Source: Mucilaginibacter flavus (GTDB lineage Bacteria; Bacteroidota; Bacteroidia; Sphingobacteriales; Sphingobacteriaceae). From it: 64,000 nucleotides of DNA. Under the pieces are notes generated by a model, which was given only the letters and a program-made list of their open reading frames with translations, did not search any database and was not told where the DNA came from. The first letter of the stretch is position 1. Each line of letters starts with the position of its first letter. Where the stretch lies: positions 124,001 through 188,000 of the forward strand of contig NZ_JAUFPS010000042.1 of the NCBI RefSeq assembly GCF_030409315.1, read 5' to 3'. A program made the translations under genes and the position numbers. This document shows, piece by piece, positions 51,685 to 61,107 of the stretch.

Positions 51685-53226
51685 ATGAGCTTGGATATTT
51701 CGGCTATTCTAAAACGTTTACATATAAACGATGTAAATGACGCTTTTAGTACAGGCGGCACCTGGGGCAGTAGCGCTGGTGCTACCGTAAAAGACATCAT
51801 ATCGCCGGTTGACGGTCAAAAAATAGCTTCGGTAAGGTTTGCCTCCGAAGCCGATTATAACCAGGTAGTTACTACTGCTGCCAAGGCATTTAAAACCTGG
51901 CGACAGGTGCCGGCACCAAAACGCGGCGAGATAGTAAGGCAAATTGGCGATGCTTTACGCGCTAATAAACAGGACCTGGGCACTTTGGTATCCTACGAAA
52001 TGGGCAAAAGCCTGCAAGAGGGCCTGGGCGAAGTGCAGGAAATGATTGATATTGCCGATTTTGCTGTTGGCCTAAGCCGCCAGCTGTACGGTTTAACCAT
52101 GCACAGCGAACGCCCCAACCACCGCATGTATGAGCAGTACCACCCGTTGGGTATTGTTTGCATTATTTCGGCATTTAACTTCCCCGTAGCCGTTTGGAGC
52201 TGGAACTCATTACTGGCCATGGTTTGCGGCGATGTAAGCATCTGGAAACCCTCAGAAAAAACACCATTAACCGCTATTGCCTGCCTGCATATCGCGCAGC
52301 AGGTTTTGGCAAAAAACAATATTGAAGAAGGCGTTTTAAGCCTGGTAATTGGCGATCGCGTAATTGGCGAGTTAATGGCCAATGATACCCGCATCCCGTT
52401 AGTATCGGCCACCGGCTCAACCCGCATGGGTAAAGCGGTAAGCGCCGCTGTTGGCGCAAGGTTGGGCACCAGCCTGTTAGAGCTTGGCGGCAATAACGCC
52501 ATCATCATCAGCGAAAATGCCGACCTGGACATGTCGCTTATCGGCGCGGTATTTGGAGCGGTTGGTACCGCCGGGCAACGTTGCACCAGTACCCGCAGGC
52601 TTATCATCCACGATAGCGTTTACGAGGCATTTAAACAAAAACTGGTTAACGCTTATGGGCAGATCCGTATTGGCAATCCTCTGGATGAGCATAACCACAT
52701 GGGCCCGCTGATTGACCAGGACGCGGTAGCCCTTTACTTAGATTCGATTGAAAAATGCAAAGCCGAAGGTGGCAAATTTGTTGTTGAAGGCGGCAAACTT
52801 GAAGGCGATGCCTACGCATCCGGCTGTTATGTAAAACCATGTATTGCCGAGGTGGAGAATCATTACCAGATAGTGCAGCACGAAACCTTTGCACCAATAC
52901 TGTATTTAATCAAATATTCAACCATTGAAGAGGCTATCGACCTGCAAAATGGTGTGCCACAGGGCCTCTCATCGGCCATCATGACTAATAATTTACGCGA
53001 GGCAGAACAATTTCTATCCTACGCTGGTTCTGATTGTGGAATTGCCAACGTAAACATTGGTACATCGGGAGCCGAAATTGGCGGGGCCTTTGGCGGTGAA
53101 AAAGAAACCGGCGGGGGCCGCGAATCTGGCTCTGATGCATGGAAAGTTTACATGAGAAGGCAAACCAATACTATTAATTATTCAAAAACGTTGCCTTTAG
53201 CCCAGGGGATCAAATTTGACCTCTAA
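51685..53226 (+). CDS. Aldehyde dehydrogenase, ALDH7 (aminoadipate semialdehyde) type
   Basis: From ATG 51685 the product is 513 residues. The catalytic Cys is near residue 300 in TAGQRCTSTRR, the form typical of ALDH7/antiquitin, with Glu in LLELGGNNAII and cofactor contact ISAFNFPVAVWSWN. The family oxidises alpha-aminoadipate semialdehyde in lysine breakdown, but other aldehydes are possible. The subtilase gene follows after 26 bases, so it may be co-transcribed by read-through. Confidence 0.92.
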   Translation: MSLDISAILKRLHINDVNDAFSTGGTWGSSAGATVKDIISPVDGQKIASVRFASEADYNQVVTTAAKAFKTWRQVPAPKRGEIVRQIGDALRANKQDLGTLVSYEMGKSLQEGLGEVQEMIDIADFAVGLSRQLYGLTMHSERPNHRMYEQYHPLGIVCIISAFNFPVAVWSWNSLLAMVCGDVSIWKPSEKTPLTAIACLHIAQQVLAKNNIEEGVLSLVIGDRVIGELMANDTRIPLVSATGSTRMGKAVSAAVGARLGTSLLELGGNNAIIISENADLDMSLIGAVFGAVGTAGQRCTSTRRLIIHDSVYEAFKQKLVNAYGQIRIGNPLDEHNHMGPLIDQDAVALYLDSIEKCKAEGGKFVVEGGKLEGDAYASGCYVKPCIAEVENHYQIVQHETFAPILYLIKYSTIEEAIDLQNGVPQGLSSAIMTNNLREAEQFLSYAGSDCGIANVNIGTSGAEIGGAFGGEKETGGGRESGSDAWKVYMRRQTNTINYSKTLPLAQGIKFDL

Positions 53227-53252
53227 TATTTTTTATTTTCTAATACTTGTAC

Positions 53253-54929
53253 ATGTTCAATTTTCGTTCTTTAGTCTCTACCGTTCTTTTTGCTTCATTA
53301 AGTGTTAGCTTTTCTGTATCGGCCCAAACAAATCCACAACCCAACGCGCCGGCCGATGCCATATCAATGGCTAAACCCGAAGCCGAACCACCAAAGCATT
53401 GGCAGTTAATGGACCTGAAGGAAACCGGCTATTTTGGCATTAGCGCCAAACAGGCTTACCTGTTTTTAAAAGGCAAACAAAGCAAAACCGTGGTTGTGGC
53501 CACGCTCGATAGCGGTATTGACACCCTGCAGAAAGATTTGAAGAGCATTTTATGGGTAAATACCAAAGAGATACCCGGCAACGGTATAGACGATGATCAT
53601 AACGGCTATATTGACGATGTACATGGCTGGAACTTTTTAGGTGGCAAAGGCGGCAAGGCCGATTTTAACCAAACCACCGAAGAGGTACGCGAATACAATA
53701 AATTAAAAGATAAATACAACTCGCTAACCGAAGCTACCGCTCCGGATAAAAAAGCCTTTGCTTACTGGCAACGGGTTAAAACGGTTTACGATACCACCAT
53801 CAATAAAGCCCGTACAGAAACCGAGCAATTACAGCCCATCATGAATGCCTTGATGGCCACCAGCGGCTACATTAAAAAAGCCCTTAAGCTTGATGCCGGA
53901 GGCACTTTCAAAGAAACCGACCTGGTAAAAATAACCACCACCAATGATACTTTGAGTCAAAGCAAATATGTATGGGCAACCATATTTTCGCAGGAGGGTG
54001 GCAACAAAACTAACGCCGCCATTATTAAAGACCTGAGCGAATACCTTGAAAAATTGAATAATGACCTATCGCCAGACCTGGAATCGCGTAAGCGCATTGT
54101 GGGCGATAACGTAGATAGCATGGACCATATACCCTATGGCAACAACCTATTAAAATTTGCCGATGCATCGCATGGTACAGGTGTAGCGGGGCTTATAGGT
54201 GCCGTGCGCGGCAATAACTACGGCATCAATGGCGTGGCTGATAATGTGCGCATCATGGCTGTTAAAACAGTACCCAATGGCGACGAATACGATAAAGACG
54301 TTGCCAACGCCATTCATTACGCGGTTGACAATGGTGCCAAAATCATCAACATGAGCTTTGGCAAAAAGCTATCGCCCCATAAAGAATGGGTTGACGAGGC
54401 TTTTAAATACGCGGCGGCAAAAGATGTATTATTGGTATTGGCCGCGGGTAATGACAACGCTGACATGGATAAAGAGCCCGATTTCCCTAATGACACCTTC
54501 CTTGACGGCTCATCAACCGATGCCGATAACCTGATCAACGTAGGTGCTTCAAGTGCTAAATTGGGCGATCACCTTGCCGGCGATTTTAGTAATTATGGCA
54601 AAAAGAATGTAGATGTTTTCGCGCCCGGCGTTAAGGTAACCACCATTGATACCGATGCCGAATTTAATACAGAAGATGGCACCAGCTTTTCTGCACCAAT
54701 AACAGCTGGGGTAGCGGCTTTAATTTTGGAATACTATCCAACCTTGAGCGCGAAACAATTAAAACAAGCTATCCTGCAATCGGCAACGCCACTAAACGGC
54801 ACCATGGTTTATAAGCCCGGCAGCAAAACCGAGAAAGTTGACTTTACAACCCTAAGCAAAACCGGCGGTATTGTAAATGCTTATAAAGCACTTCAAATAG
54901 CATCGAAAATGACAGGGGAGCGGAAGTAG
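53253..54929 (+). CDS. Secreted S8 subtilisin-like serine protease
   Basis: The ATG at 53253 gives a signal peptide (MFNFRSLVSTVLFASLSVSFSVSAQ); a TTG two codons earlier is less likely. The catalytic triad is intact: Asp about 85 in VATLDSGID, His about 307 in DASHGTGVAGL and Ser about 478 in DGTSFSAPITAG. A 150-residue insertion sits between Asp and His, which is longer than in classic subtilisins. No sorting domain follows at the C-terminus. It is an envelope or secreted protease. Confidence 0.93.
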   Translation: MFNFRSLVSTVLFASLSVSFSVSAQTNPQPNAPADAISMAKPEAEPPKHWQLMDLKETGYFGISAKQAYLFLKGKQSKTVVVATLDSGIDTLQKDLKSILWVNTKEIPGNGIDDDHNGYIDDVHGWNFLGGKGGKADFNQTTEEVREYNKLKDKYNSLTEATAPDKKAFAYWQRVKTVYDTTINKARTETEQLQPIMNALMATSGYIKKALKLDAGGTFKETDLVKITTTNDTLSQSKYVWATIFSQEGGNKTNAAIIKDLSEYLEKLNNDLSPDLESRKRIVGDNVDSMDHIPYGNNLLKFADASHGTGVAGLIGAVRGNNYGINGVADNVRIMAVKTVPNGDEYDKDVANAIHYAVDNGAKIINMSFGKKLSPHKEWVDEAFKYAAAKDVLLVLAAGNDNADMDKEPDFPNDTFLDGSSTDADNLINVGASSAKLGDHLAGDFSNYGKKNVDVFAPGVKVTTIDTDAEFNTEDGTSFSAPITAGVAALILEYYPTLSAKQLKQAILQSATPLNGTMVYKPGSKTEKVDFTTLSKTGGIVNAYKALQIASKMTGERK

Positions 54930-54997
54930 CGGACTGGCTGAATTTGGGACGAGTTGACTTTGAGACAAAAGATAATAGGATAACATTTTCAGCGAAA

Positions 54998-55028
54998 GGC
55001 TTCCGAAGTTTTTAAAACTTCGGAAGCC
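54998..55028. repeat. Perfect 31-base palindrome, copy 2
   Basis: Arms GGCTTCCGAAGTTTT and exact complement around one base, 69 bases after the subtilase stop. Relative to copy 1 (23115-23145) two stem positions differ, and both arms carry the matching change. Flanking GAAAG and TGGG are shared. Confidence 0.85.
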
Positions 55029-55131
55029 TGGGTTCTTCAACATCATTGTTTGCTATTCAATCTTTCGTCGCTGCCACAAACGTCTCGCTTGTAGCCTGCA
55101 TGCAAAGTGTGCAACAAGTAGGTTTTATGTC

Positions 55132-55992
55132 CTATAGTTCCACCTCGATGGAAGCAGCCTTTCTGTTAATAATCCAACATCCGCCCGTAAACACAATTGC
55201 CGCGCAAACGCATAGCGCAATATAATAGGGCACTCCTAAAATAATCAAAAGATCCTGCCTGTTTTTTGGGAAAAATAGAAATAGCATCGCTATACTGTTG
55301 TTTGTGGCATGGATGATAATGCCCGGTAAAACCGATTTTGTTTTGTAAAATACCCATCCCAAAAACAAGCCAATAAAAAAGGCAGGTAGAGCTTGCCAGG
55401 GGTTAAGATGTATAAGCGCGAAAAAGAGAGCGGAGATTAAGATTGCTTTATTGGGAGTATAGTTTTTTAACAGCCCCCTTAAAACAATTCCGCGGCACAG
55501 GAGCTCTTCTATAATGGGGGCTACCACAGTTATGGTAATGATTGACAATACATCCTTTGATAACACTTTTTCAAAAAGCTTTTCTACAGAAGGCGGCATA
55601 GGCAGTATATGCGAAATTCGCTCTGAACCAACTACAAAAGCCATTGTGCTGATGATTACTACAGGGAAAAGCCAGGCCGGCACTTTGCTAAAGCTAATAC
55701 TGAAGGAATTTCCTTCCTGCATTTTGCTTTTTTTGATAGCGTATTTTATGATAAACAAAAAGCTAAAAAGATATGCCAGCAAGTTAAAAAAGGAGGTTAG
55801 TAAAGGAGATTGCCACTCCAGCCCCTTGGCTGCAGAAAGCAAAATGAGTATGGCGATAGATCCGATGATATTATAAAAAATAATTACAAAAAACAGCCTG
55901 AAAATAGATTTGCCATTAGGGTAGGCGGGTTTTATGATCGTGCTGTCGGTAAAGTCATTGATCACATGGCTTTCAGGTTCGGGTTGGTTCAT
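55132..55992 (-). CDS. CPBP-family intramembrane metalloprotease
   Basis: A 286-residue membrane protein with about eight hydrophobic segments. The CPBP (CAAX protease/Abi) motifs are present: EELLCRG with EExxxR, then FALIHLNPWQALPAFFIGLFLGW with the metal-binding His, and HATNN near the C-terminal side. These enzymes may process prenylated or bacteriocin-like substrates; no substrate is nearby. It is single and convergent with the subtilase gene. Confidence 0.92.
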   Translation of the reverse strand: MNQPEPESHVINDFTDSTIIKPAYPNGKSIFRLFFVIIFYNIIGSIAILILLSAAKGLEWQSPLLTSFFNLLAYLFSFLFIIKYAIKKSKMQEGNSFSISFSKVPAWLFPVVIISTMAFVVGSERISHILPMPPSVEKLFEKVLSKDVLSIITITVVAPIIEELLCRGIVLRGLLKNYTPNKAILISALFFALIHLNPWQALPAFFIGLFLGWVFYKTKSVLPGIIIHATNNSIAMLFLFFPKNRQDLLIILGVPYYIALCVCAAIVFTGGCWIINRKAASIEVEL

Positions 55993-56417
55993 TTACAAAT
56001 ATTATGAACAATGTTGATTCAAGCATCAAGATGCCATATAATTATTATTGCTTAGTAGGGATAACTCATCCTGAAAAAAGTCTACACTTTAAATGAATAA
56101 CCCTGTAAAATATTGTCTAAGTTATTGATATTCAAGCGATAAAATGTTCCATTGGTTTCTTTTTGACAAAACGATAACTTCCTGATTATCAGAATTAATG
56201 CGTTCCAAAGTGTTCCGCGTGTTCCACCCGTTCCGGTGGAACGCTAAAGACAAATCAGCCCGGGCACCCCCGCTCTTAATACCAACTACGAACAAGGGAC
56301 TTTAAGATAAAATTCGACCACAATTGGCTAATCGCAGGTTGAGGGGTATAAATGGATATTGCGTATCTTGAGATTCGATAACCCATCGTGTTTTTATTGT
56401 ATTTCAATCCATATCGC
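55993..56417. other. Intergenic region with GTTCC repeats and hairpin
   Basis: No gene is seen. Near 56200-56242 the pentamer GTTCC recurs about every 8-12 bases and ends in a perfect 8-bp hairpin, GTTCCACC/GGTGGAAC, with a six-base loop (56221-56242). No promoter box could be fixed for the following DUF885 gene. Confidence 0.5.
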
Positions 56418-58235
56418 ATGTATCTAAAAATACCTCATCCTAATTTAAAAATTTTTATAAAGCCGCTAACTTTTACAGCTGTGGCCTTGGCGATGTTAAT
56501 GCCGCCCAAAGCCATTGCCCAAACCGCGCAGCAAAAGGCGGCCTTGTATGAGCAGGCCAGCGAAGTATCGGGCCTGGTAATTCAATACGGCAGGGATATG
56601 AACGCCATTCGCGATTTTTATTCGCCCTATACGGCTATTGACGGCTATAACGACCAGTCGACTCAGGTATCGCCCGAAGAAAGCACCCGGCTTACCGAAA
56701 TTGCCAACGGCTACCTCGAAAAGCTTAAGCAAACCGATTTTGACAGCATGAGCATTTATGGCAAGGTAGATTATACCTTGCTAAAAAAACAAATAGTGTA
56801 TGACCTGGGCGCTATTAAGCTTGATGCCGATGAGTACAGCAAAATAGCCGGCTACCTCCCCTTTGCCGATGAAATTTATCAGCTGGAAAAAAAGCGTCGC
56901 CGTGGTATTTATGTAGATGGACAGGATGTGGCCTTGCAGCTCAACAATATTTTAAAAGAAGTTAAAACCGCCCAAATTGGTTTTGTCGCGGTTAAATCAT
57001 TAGATATGCCACTGGCCCGTAAAGGCAAAGCTGCCGCGCTGGGTTTAGGGCGCAGGCTTAAAAGCTTCTTTGATTTTTACATGGGGTACGATCCCAACTT
57101 TACCTGGTGGGCTCCCAAACCATATCAGAAACTCGATTCGGCTTTAACAACTTACGCCGGGCAAATCATGAGCAAGGGCAAAGTAAGCACCACGCAAAAG
57201 CCCGATAGCAGCGGCATTAAAGGCGTACCGATAGGTAACGACGAACTGGTGCGCCAGCTCAAAGCAGAAATGATCCCCTACTCGCCGCAGGAACTCATCG
57301 CGTTAGCCAATAAAGAGTTTGCTTTTTGCGATAAAGAGATGCTGAAAGCCAGTAACGAAATGGGCTTTGGTAACGATTGGCACAAGGCATTGGAAAAAGT
57401 GAAGAACAGCTATGTTCCCGCCGGTCATCAGCCCGAGGCTATCCTGAAATTGTATAACGATGCACTCTCCTTCATCAAAGCGCGCGACCTGATTTCCATT
57501 CCTCCGTTGGCCGAAGAAACCTGGGGCATGACCATGATGACACCCGAGCGCCAGCTGGTTAACCCCTTCTTTTTAGGCGGACCGGAAATTATCATCAGCT
57601 ATCCTACCAACACCATGAACGAGGCTGATAAGTTGATGAGCATGCGTGGTAATAACCCGTACTTCTCCCGGGGGACGGTGCAGCACGAATTATTGCCGGG
57701 CCACAACCTGCAATACTTTATGAACAGTCGCTACAAGCCGTACAGGGATATGTTCAACACGCCGTTTTGGATTGAAGGGTGGTCGTTATATTGGGAGTTG
57801 TTATTGTACGATCAAGGTTTTGCCAAAACGCCCGAGGAGCGCATTGGTATGATGTTTTGGCGTATGCACCGTTGCGCAAGGATCATCTTCTCGCTCAACT
57901 ACCACTTAGGGAACTGGACACCACAGCAATGCATCGACTTTTTGGTTGACCGTGTTGGCCACGAACGGGCCAATGCAGAGGGCGAAGTGCGCCGGTCGTT
58001 TAAGGGAGATTATAGTCCGCTATACCAGGTGGCTTACCTCACCGGAGGCTTGCAATTGATGAGCCTGAAACGTGAATTAGTTGACGGCGGCAAAATGACC
58101 TACAAGCAATTCCATGATGCCGTAATGAAAGAAAACGCCATGCCTATTGAAATGGTTCGCGCCACCCTCACCAACCAGGCCCTCACCCGCGATTTTACCA
58201 CGCAATGGAAGTTTTATGATTTTGGAGCGAAATAA
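56418..58235 (+). CDS. Secreted DUF885 metallopeptidase-like protein
   Basis: ATG 56418 (MYLKIPHPNLK) is preferred over 56388 because it leaves a normal signal peptide, with a hydrophobic stretch ending KAIAQ near residue 36. The 605-residue protein matches DUF885, with zinc motif HELLPGH in the form HExxPGH and downstream ARIIFSLNYHLG. Some members are carboxypeptidase-like. It ends near a palindrome-bounded element and a bidirectional terminator. Confidence 0.88.
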   Translation: MYLKIPHPNLKIFIKPLTFTAVALAMLMPPKAIAQTAQQKAALYEQASEVSGLVIQYGRDMNAIRDFYSPYTAIDGYNDQSTQVSPEESTRLTEIANGYLEKLKQTDFDSMSIYGKVDYTLLKKQIVYDLGAIKLDADEYSKIAGYLPFADEIYQLEKKRRRGIYVDGQDVALQLNNILKEVKTAQIGFVAVKSLDMPLARKGKAAALGLGRRLKSFFDFYMGYDPNFTWWAPKPYQKLDSALTTYAGQIMSKGKVSTTQKPDSSGIKGVPIGNDELVRQLKAEMIPYSPQELIALANKEFAFCDKEMLKASNEMGFGNDWHKALEKVKNSYVPAGHQPEAILKLYNDALSFIKARDLISIPPLAEETWGMTMMTPERQLVNPFFLGGPEIIISYPTNTMNEADKLMSMRGNNPYFSRGTVQHELLPGHNLQYFMNSRYKPYRDMFNTPFWIEGWSLYWELLLYDQGFAKTPEERIGMMFWRMHRCARIIFSLNYHLGNWTPQQCIDFLVDRVGHERANAEGEVRRSFKGDYSPLYQVAYLTGGLQLMSLKRELVDGGKMTYKQFHDAVMKENAMPIEMVRATLTNQALTRDFTTQWKFYDFGAK

Positions 58236-58244
58236 CATGTTACA

Positions 58245-58361
58245 GTAGAGACGCAATATTTTGCGTCTCCCGCGTGCAAATCGGTTAAGCAAATCAATAA
58301 TGCAAACCGGCCCTGCAAATTCGCCCTGTATAGTTAGAGACGCAAAATATTGCGTCTCTAC
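58245..58361. repeat. 117-base element with 25-base terminal inverted repeats
   Basis: The ends, GTAGAGACGCAATATTTTGC... and its exact complement, are perfect 25-base inverted repeats; each end is itself nearly palindromic (GAGACGCAA...TTGCGTCTC). The inside has no coding frame. This shape suggests a miniature inverted-repeat element. Lies after the DUF885 stop. Confidence 0.75.
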
Positions 58362-58380
58362 ATAAAAAAAATAAAGCATA

Positions 58381-58405
58381 AAAGCCCGGCGTCAGCCGGG
58401 CTTTT
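58381..58405. terminator. Bidirectional terminator
   Basis: AAAGCCCGGC pairs with GCCGGGCTTT around GTCA, between the convergent DUF885 and HtrA genes. Confidence 0.85.
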
Positions 58406-58407
58406 AT

Positions 58408-58452
58408 GTTAAACATCATCTGCACATCTGAAATCTGCACATCTGCATATCA
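58408..58452. repeat. CATCTGCACATCTG-type repeat
   Basis: A tandem of CATCTGCACATCTGAAAT-like units directly before the HtrA stop, the same vocabulary as at 49903-49936 and 50013-50044. Confidence 0.6.
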
Positions 58453-58456
58453 GGGT

Positions 58457-60001
58457 TTACTGCACCTGGAACATATTGTTAAAGTTTGTACCATCAGGGT
58501 AGTAGCCCGATATAACCAGGTTACCGTTACGCAGGTTGGTGATCACTTTGTCAATATCGGCCACACTGTTAATTGGCGATTTATTGATGCTGGTGATTAT
58601 AGAACCTACCGGAATTTCGAAGCTATCAAACACACGGCCTTCGCGCACCTGGGTAACCAATACGCCGGAGTTTACGTGGTATTTAGCTTTCTGCGCCTGG
58701 GTTAAAGGCTGGAAGCTTGCGCCAAGTTTGTTAAACAATTCTTCGGCCGATTTTGACACCGCCGCGGTACGGTTAGTTGCAGGGGTGGCATCGGCTTTAA
58801 GGGTTACCGCGAAAGCTTTTTCTTTACCATCGCGCAACACAGTAAGGTTAATTTTATCGCCCGGTTGCAAACGACCTACGTGCTCCTGCAAATCAGATGA
58901 TTCGTACACCTGTACACCTTCTACCTTTTCAATTATATCACCTTTTTGCAGACCCGCAGCTTGCGCACCGCCGCCATCAACCAACTCGTTTACATATAAG
59001 CCGGTGGTTTGGCTAACGCCTAATTTTTGAGCAACATCCGGGTTAAGCTCGGTAAAGCTTACGCCAACATAGCCACGTTTAACGGTACCGAATTTTTTAA
59101 TATCGTTCAGTACTTTTTTGGCCAGGTTAACCGGGATAGCAAAGCCGTAGCCTTCATATGAGCCGGTATGAGAAGCTATCGCGGCGTTGATGCCTATCAG
59201 CTCGCCTTTGGTGTTTACAAGGGCACCGCCGCTGTTACCGGGGTTTATGGCGGCATCTGTTTGAATGAACGATTCAATAGCCTTGTTCAATTTTGGCGTT
59301 GCCGGCTGGTTGCGGGTACGGCCAAACGGATTGCTCTCGTCCTGGTTGTCTTCGCTGCCAATGATGCCAATGTTACGGCCTTTAGCGCTAATGATCCCTG
59401 CGGTTACTGTCGAGGTTAAGTTAAAAGGGTTACCTACGGCTAAAACCCATTCGCCAACACGGGCCTCGTCAGAGTTACCTAATTTTACGATAGGCAGGTC
59501 GGTAGCGCTGATTTTGATCAGGGCCAGGTCGGTGTTAGGGTCGGTACCAATTACTTTAGCTTCAAAGGTGCGGTGGTCATTAGTGGCCACGGTAATTTTG
59601 TCGGCCTTTTCAACAACGTGGTTGTTGGTAACAATATAGCCGTCATTTGAAATAATAACACCCGAGCCTGATGCCATTTGCGGACCTTGCGGACGTACAC
59701 GCTGGCCAAACATATCGCCAAACATTTGCTGCAACTGGTCCTGGCTGCTGCCGCTGCCCTGGCTGCTGTACGTGGTACGAATGTAAACTACCGCCGGCGT
59801 AACAGCCGCCGCGGCTTCAGTAAAATCAAGCGCGCCGGTTGATGATACTACCGGGGCCTGGTGGTTACTGGTGAAATAAACTTTTTGTTTGTCTTCGAAG
59901 CTCATGTTATCCGAATATTTATTCTCGATAACCTTGTAAGCGCCTAAAGCCATGGCTCCTCCAACAAAAGCGGTTAATAATGTTAAACCAATCTTTTTCA
60001 T
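58457..60001 (-). CDS. HtrA/DegQ-family periplasmic serine protease
   Basis: The 514-residue protein has an N-terminal membrane or signal segment (residues 5-20), the trypsin-like domain with His128 in VTNNHVVE, Asp158 in NTDLALI and Ser257 in NPGNSGGAL, and two PDZ domains (about 300-400 and 420-514). It degrades and refolds damaged envelope proteins. The upstream region has the best-spaced promoter found in the window. Confidence 0.94.
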   Translation of the reverse strand: MKKIGLTLLTAFVGGAMALGAYKVIENKYSDNMSFEDKQKVYFTSNHQAPVVSSTGALDFTEAAAAVTPAVVYIRTTYSSQGSGSSQDQLQQMFGDMFGQRVRPQGPQMASGSGVIISNDGYIVTNNHVVEKADKITVATNDHRTFEAKVIGTDPNTDLALIKISATDLPIVKLGNSDEARVGEWVLAVGNPFNLTSTVTAGIISAKGRNIGIIGSEDNQDESNPFGRTRNQPATPKLNKAIESFIQTDAAINPGNSGGALVNTKGELIGINAAIASHTGSYEGYGFAIPVNLAKKVLNDIKKFGTVKRGYVGVSFTELNPDVAQKLGVSQTTGLYVNELVDGGGAQAAGLQKGDIIEKVEGVQVYESSDLQEHVGRLQPGDKINLTVLRDGKEKAFAVTLKADATPATNRTAAVSKSAEELFNKLGASFQPLTQAQKAKYHVNSGVLVTQVREGRVFDSFEIPVGSIITSINKSPINSVADIDKVITNLRNGNLVISGYYPDGTNFNNMFQVQ

Positions 60002-60043
60002 CTTTATATTTGCCTTTCTTTATTTTGTTTATAATTAACAAAT

Positions 60044-60075
60044 CAAATTTAATACCATATAGACTACATAATCAA
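60044..60075 (-). promoter_or_regulatory. Promoter of the HtrA gene (TTG-N21-TAnnTTTG)
   Basis: On the minus strand TTG (60073-60075) is followed after 21 bases by TAAATTTG (60044-60051), matching the Bacteroidetes TTG/TAnnTTTG pattern. Transcription would begin about 36 bases before the start codon. Confidence 0.55.
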
Positions 60076-60230
60076 CGATAAGTTATCACCGATTGTGTTA
60101 AAATTTGTTAAAATGATTTGAGCTAATTTTGATGTCGGATTTCGGATGTTCGATTTCGGAATTATCTGAAGGTCAGTAGCGCTTTTATAACAGAAGAAGA
60201 TTTAGAAGGAGTTCAGTAAAATACATCATT

Positions 60231-61016
60231 GTGAAAATACATTTCTATAAATACCAGGGTGCCGGCAACGATTTTATATTGGTTGATAACCGCGAAAATA
60301 TAGTTGATCATCATAATCCTAAGTTGATTGAGCGCCTTTGCGACCGCCGATTTGGCATTGGTGGCGACGGCGCTATGTTTTTGCAAAACAAAGAGGGTTT
60401 TGATTTTGAGATGGTGTATTACAATGCCGATGGTCAGCCAAGCAGCATGTGCGGTAACGGCGGTCGTTGTATTGTAGCTTTTGCCAAATTTTTAGGGGTG
60501 ATTGATGCTGAAACTGAATTTTTGGCGGTTGATGGTCCGCATATTGCCAAAATTTCTGCCGAGGGCGATTGGGTAAGCCTGCAAATGATTGATGTAAACG
60601 AATTGAATACCGATTTGGACGCCTACGTGCTCAATACAGGATCGCCGCATTACGTGAAATTGGTTGACGGCCTGGAAAGCCGCGATGTTTTTCATGAAGG
60701 CAAAGCCATCCGCAATAACGCCACTTACCGCGAAAAAGGTATCAACGTAAACTTTGTTGAACCAATGGATAAAGGTTATTTTGTACGCACTTTTGAACGC
60801 GGTGTAGAGGACGAAACCTTTGCCTGCGGTACAGGAGTTACCGCCGTAGCCTTAGCCATGGCCAGCCACAACCAGCAAACTGGCCACATTGATACGCCCA
60901 TTAAAGTATTAGGCGGCAACCTCAACATCCGCTTTAACTACGATGGCAAAGCGTTTACCGATATTTTTTTAGAAGGTCCCGCGATGCAGGTTTTTGATGG
61001 GGTGGTAGAGATATAA
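60231..61016 (+). CDS. dapF: Diaminopimelate epimerase
   Basis: The 261-residue enzyme begins at GTG 60231, because the conserved start (KIHFYKYQGAGNDF) leaves no room for another. It keeps both catalytic Cys residues: Cys74 in MCGNGGRC and Cys199 in FACGTGVTA. It interconverts LL- and meso-diaminopimelate for lysine and peptidoglycan synthesis. It is single, divergent from HtrA and convergent with the SusD gene. Confidence 0.95.
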   Translation: MKIHFYKYQGAGNDFILVDNRENIVDHHNPKLIERLCDRRFGIGGDGAMFLQNKEGFDFEMVYYNADGQPSSMCGNGGRCIVAFAKFLGVIDAETEFLAVDGPHIAKISAEGDWVSLQMIDVNELNTDLDAYVLNTGSPHYVKLVDGLESRDVFHEGKAIRNNATYREKGINVNFVEPMDKGYFVRTFERGVEDETFACGTGVTAVALAMASHNQQTGHIDTPIKVLGGNLNIRFNYDGKAFTDIFLEGPAMQVFDGVVEI

Positions 61017-61041
61017 ACCTACCCCAAATCTTAAAAAATAA

Positions 61042-61069
61042 AAGGCCGTGCATTTGTTTGCACGACCTT
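61042..61069 (-). terminator. Terminator of the SusC/SusD operon
   Basis: On the minus strand AAGGTCGTGCA pairs with TGCACGGCCTT (one G-U pair) and is followed by TTATTTTTT, 39 bases after the SusD stop. Confidence 0.8.
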
Positions 61070-61107
61070 AGCAGTATTAACTGATATTTATAAAGAACGA
61101 TAACAAA

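Noticed and set aside
60135..60170. GGATTTCGGATG/GATTTCGGA repeat before dapF as regulatory site
   Set aside because: Looks like one more of the dispersed intergenic repeats; nothing ties it to dapF control.
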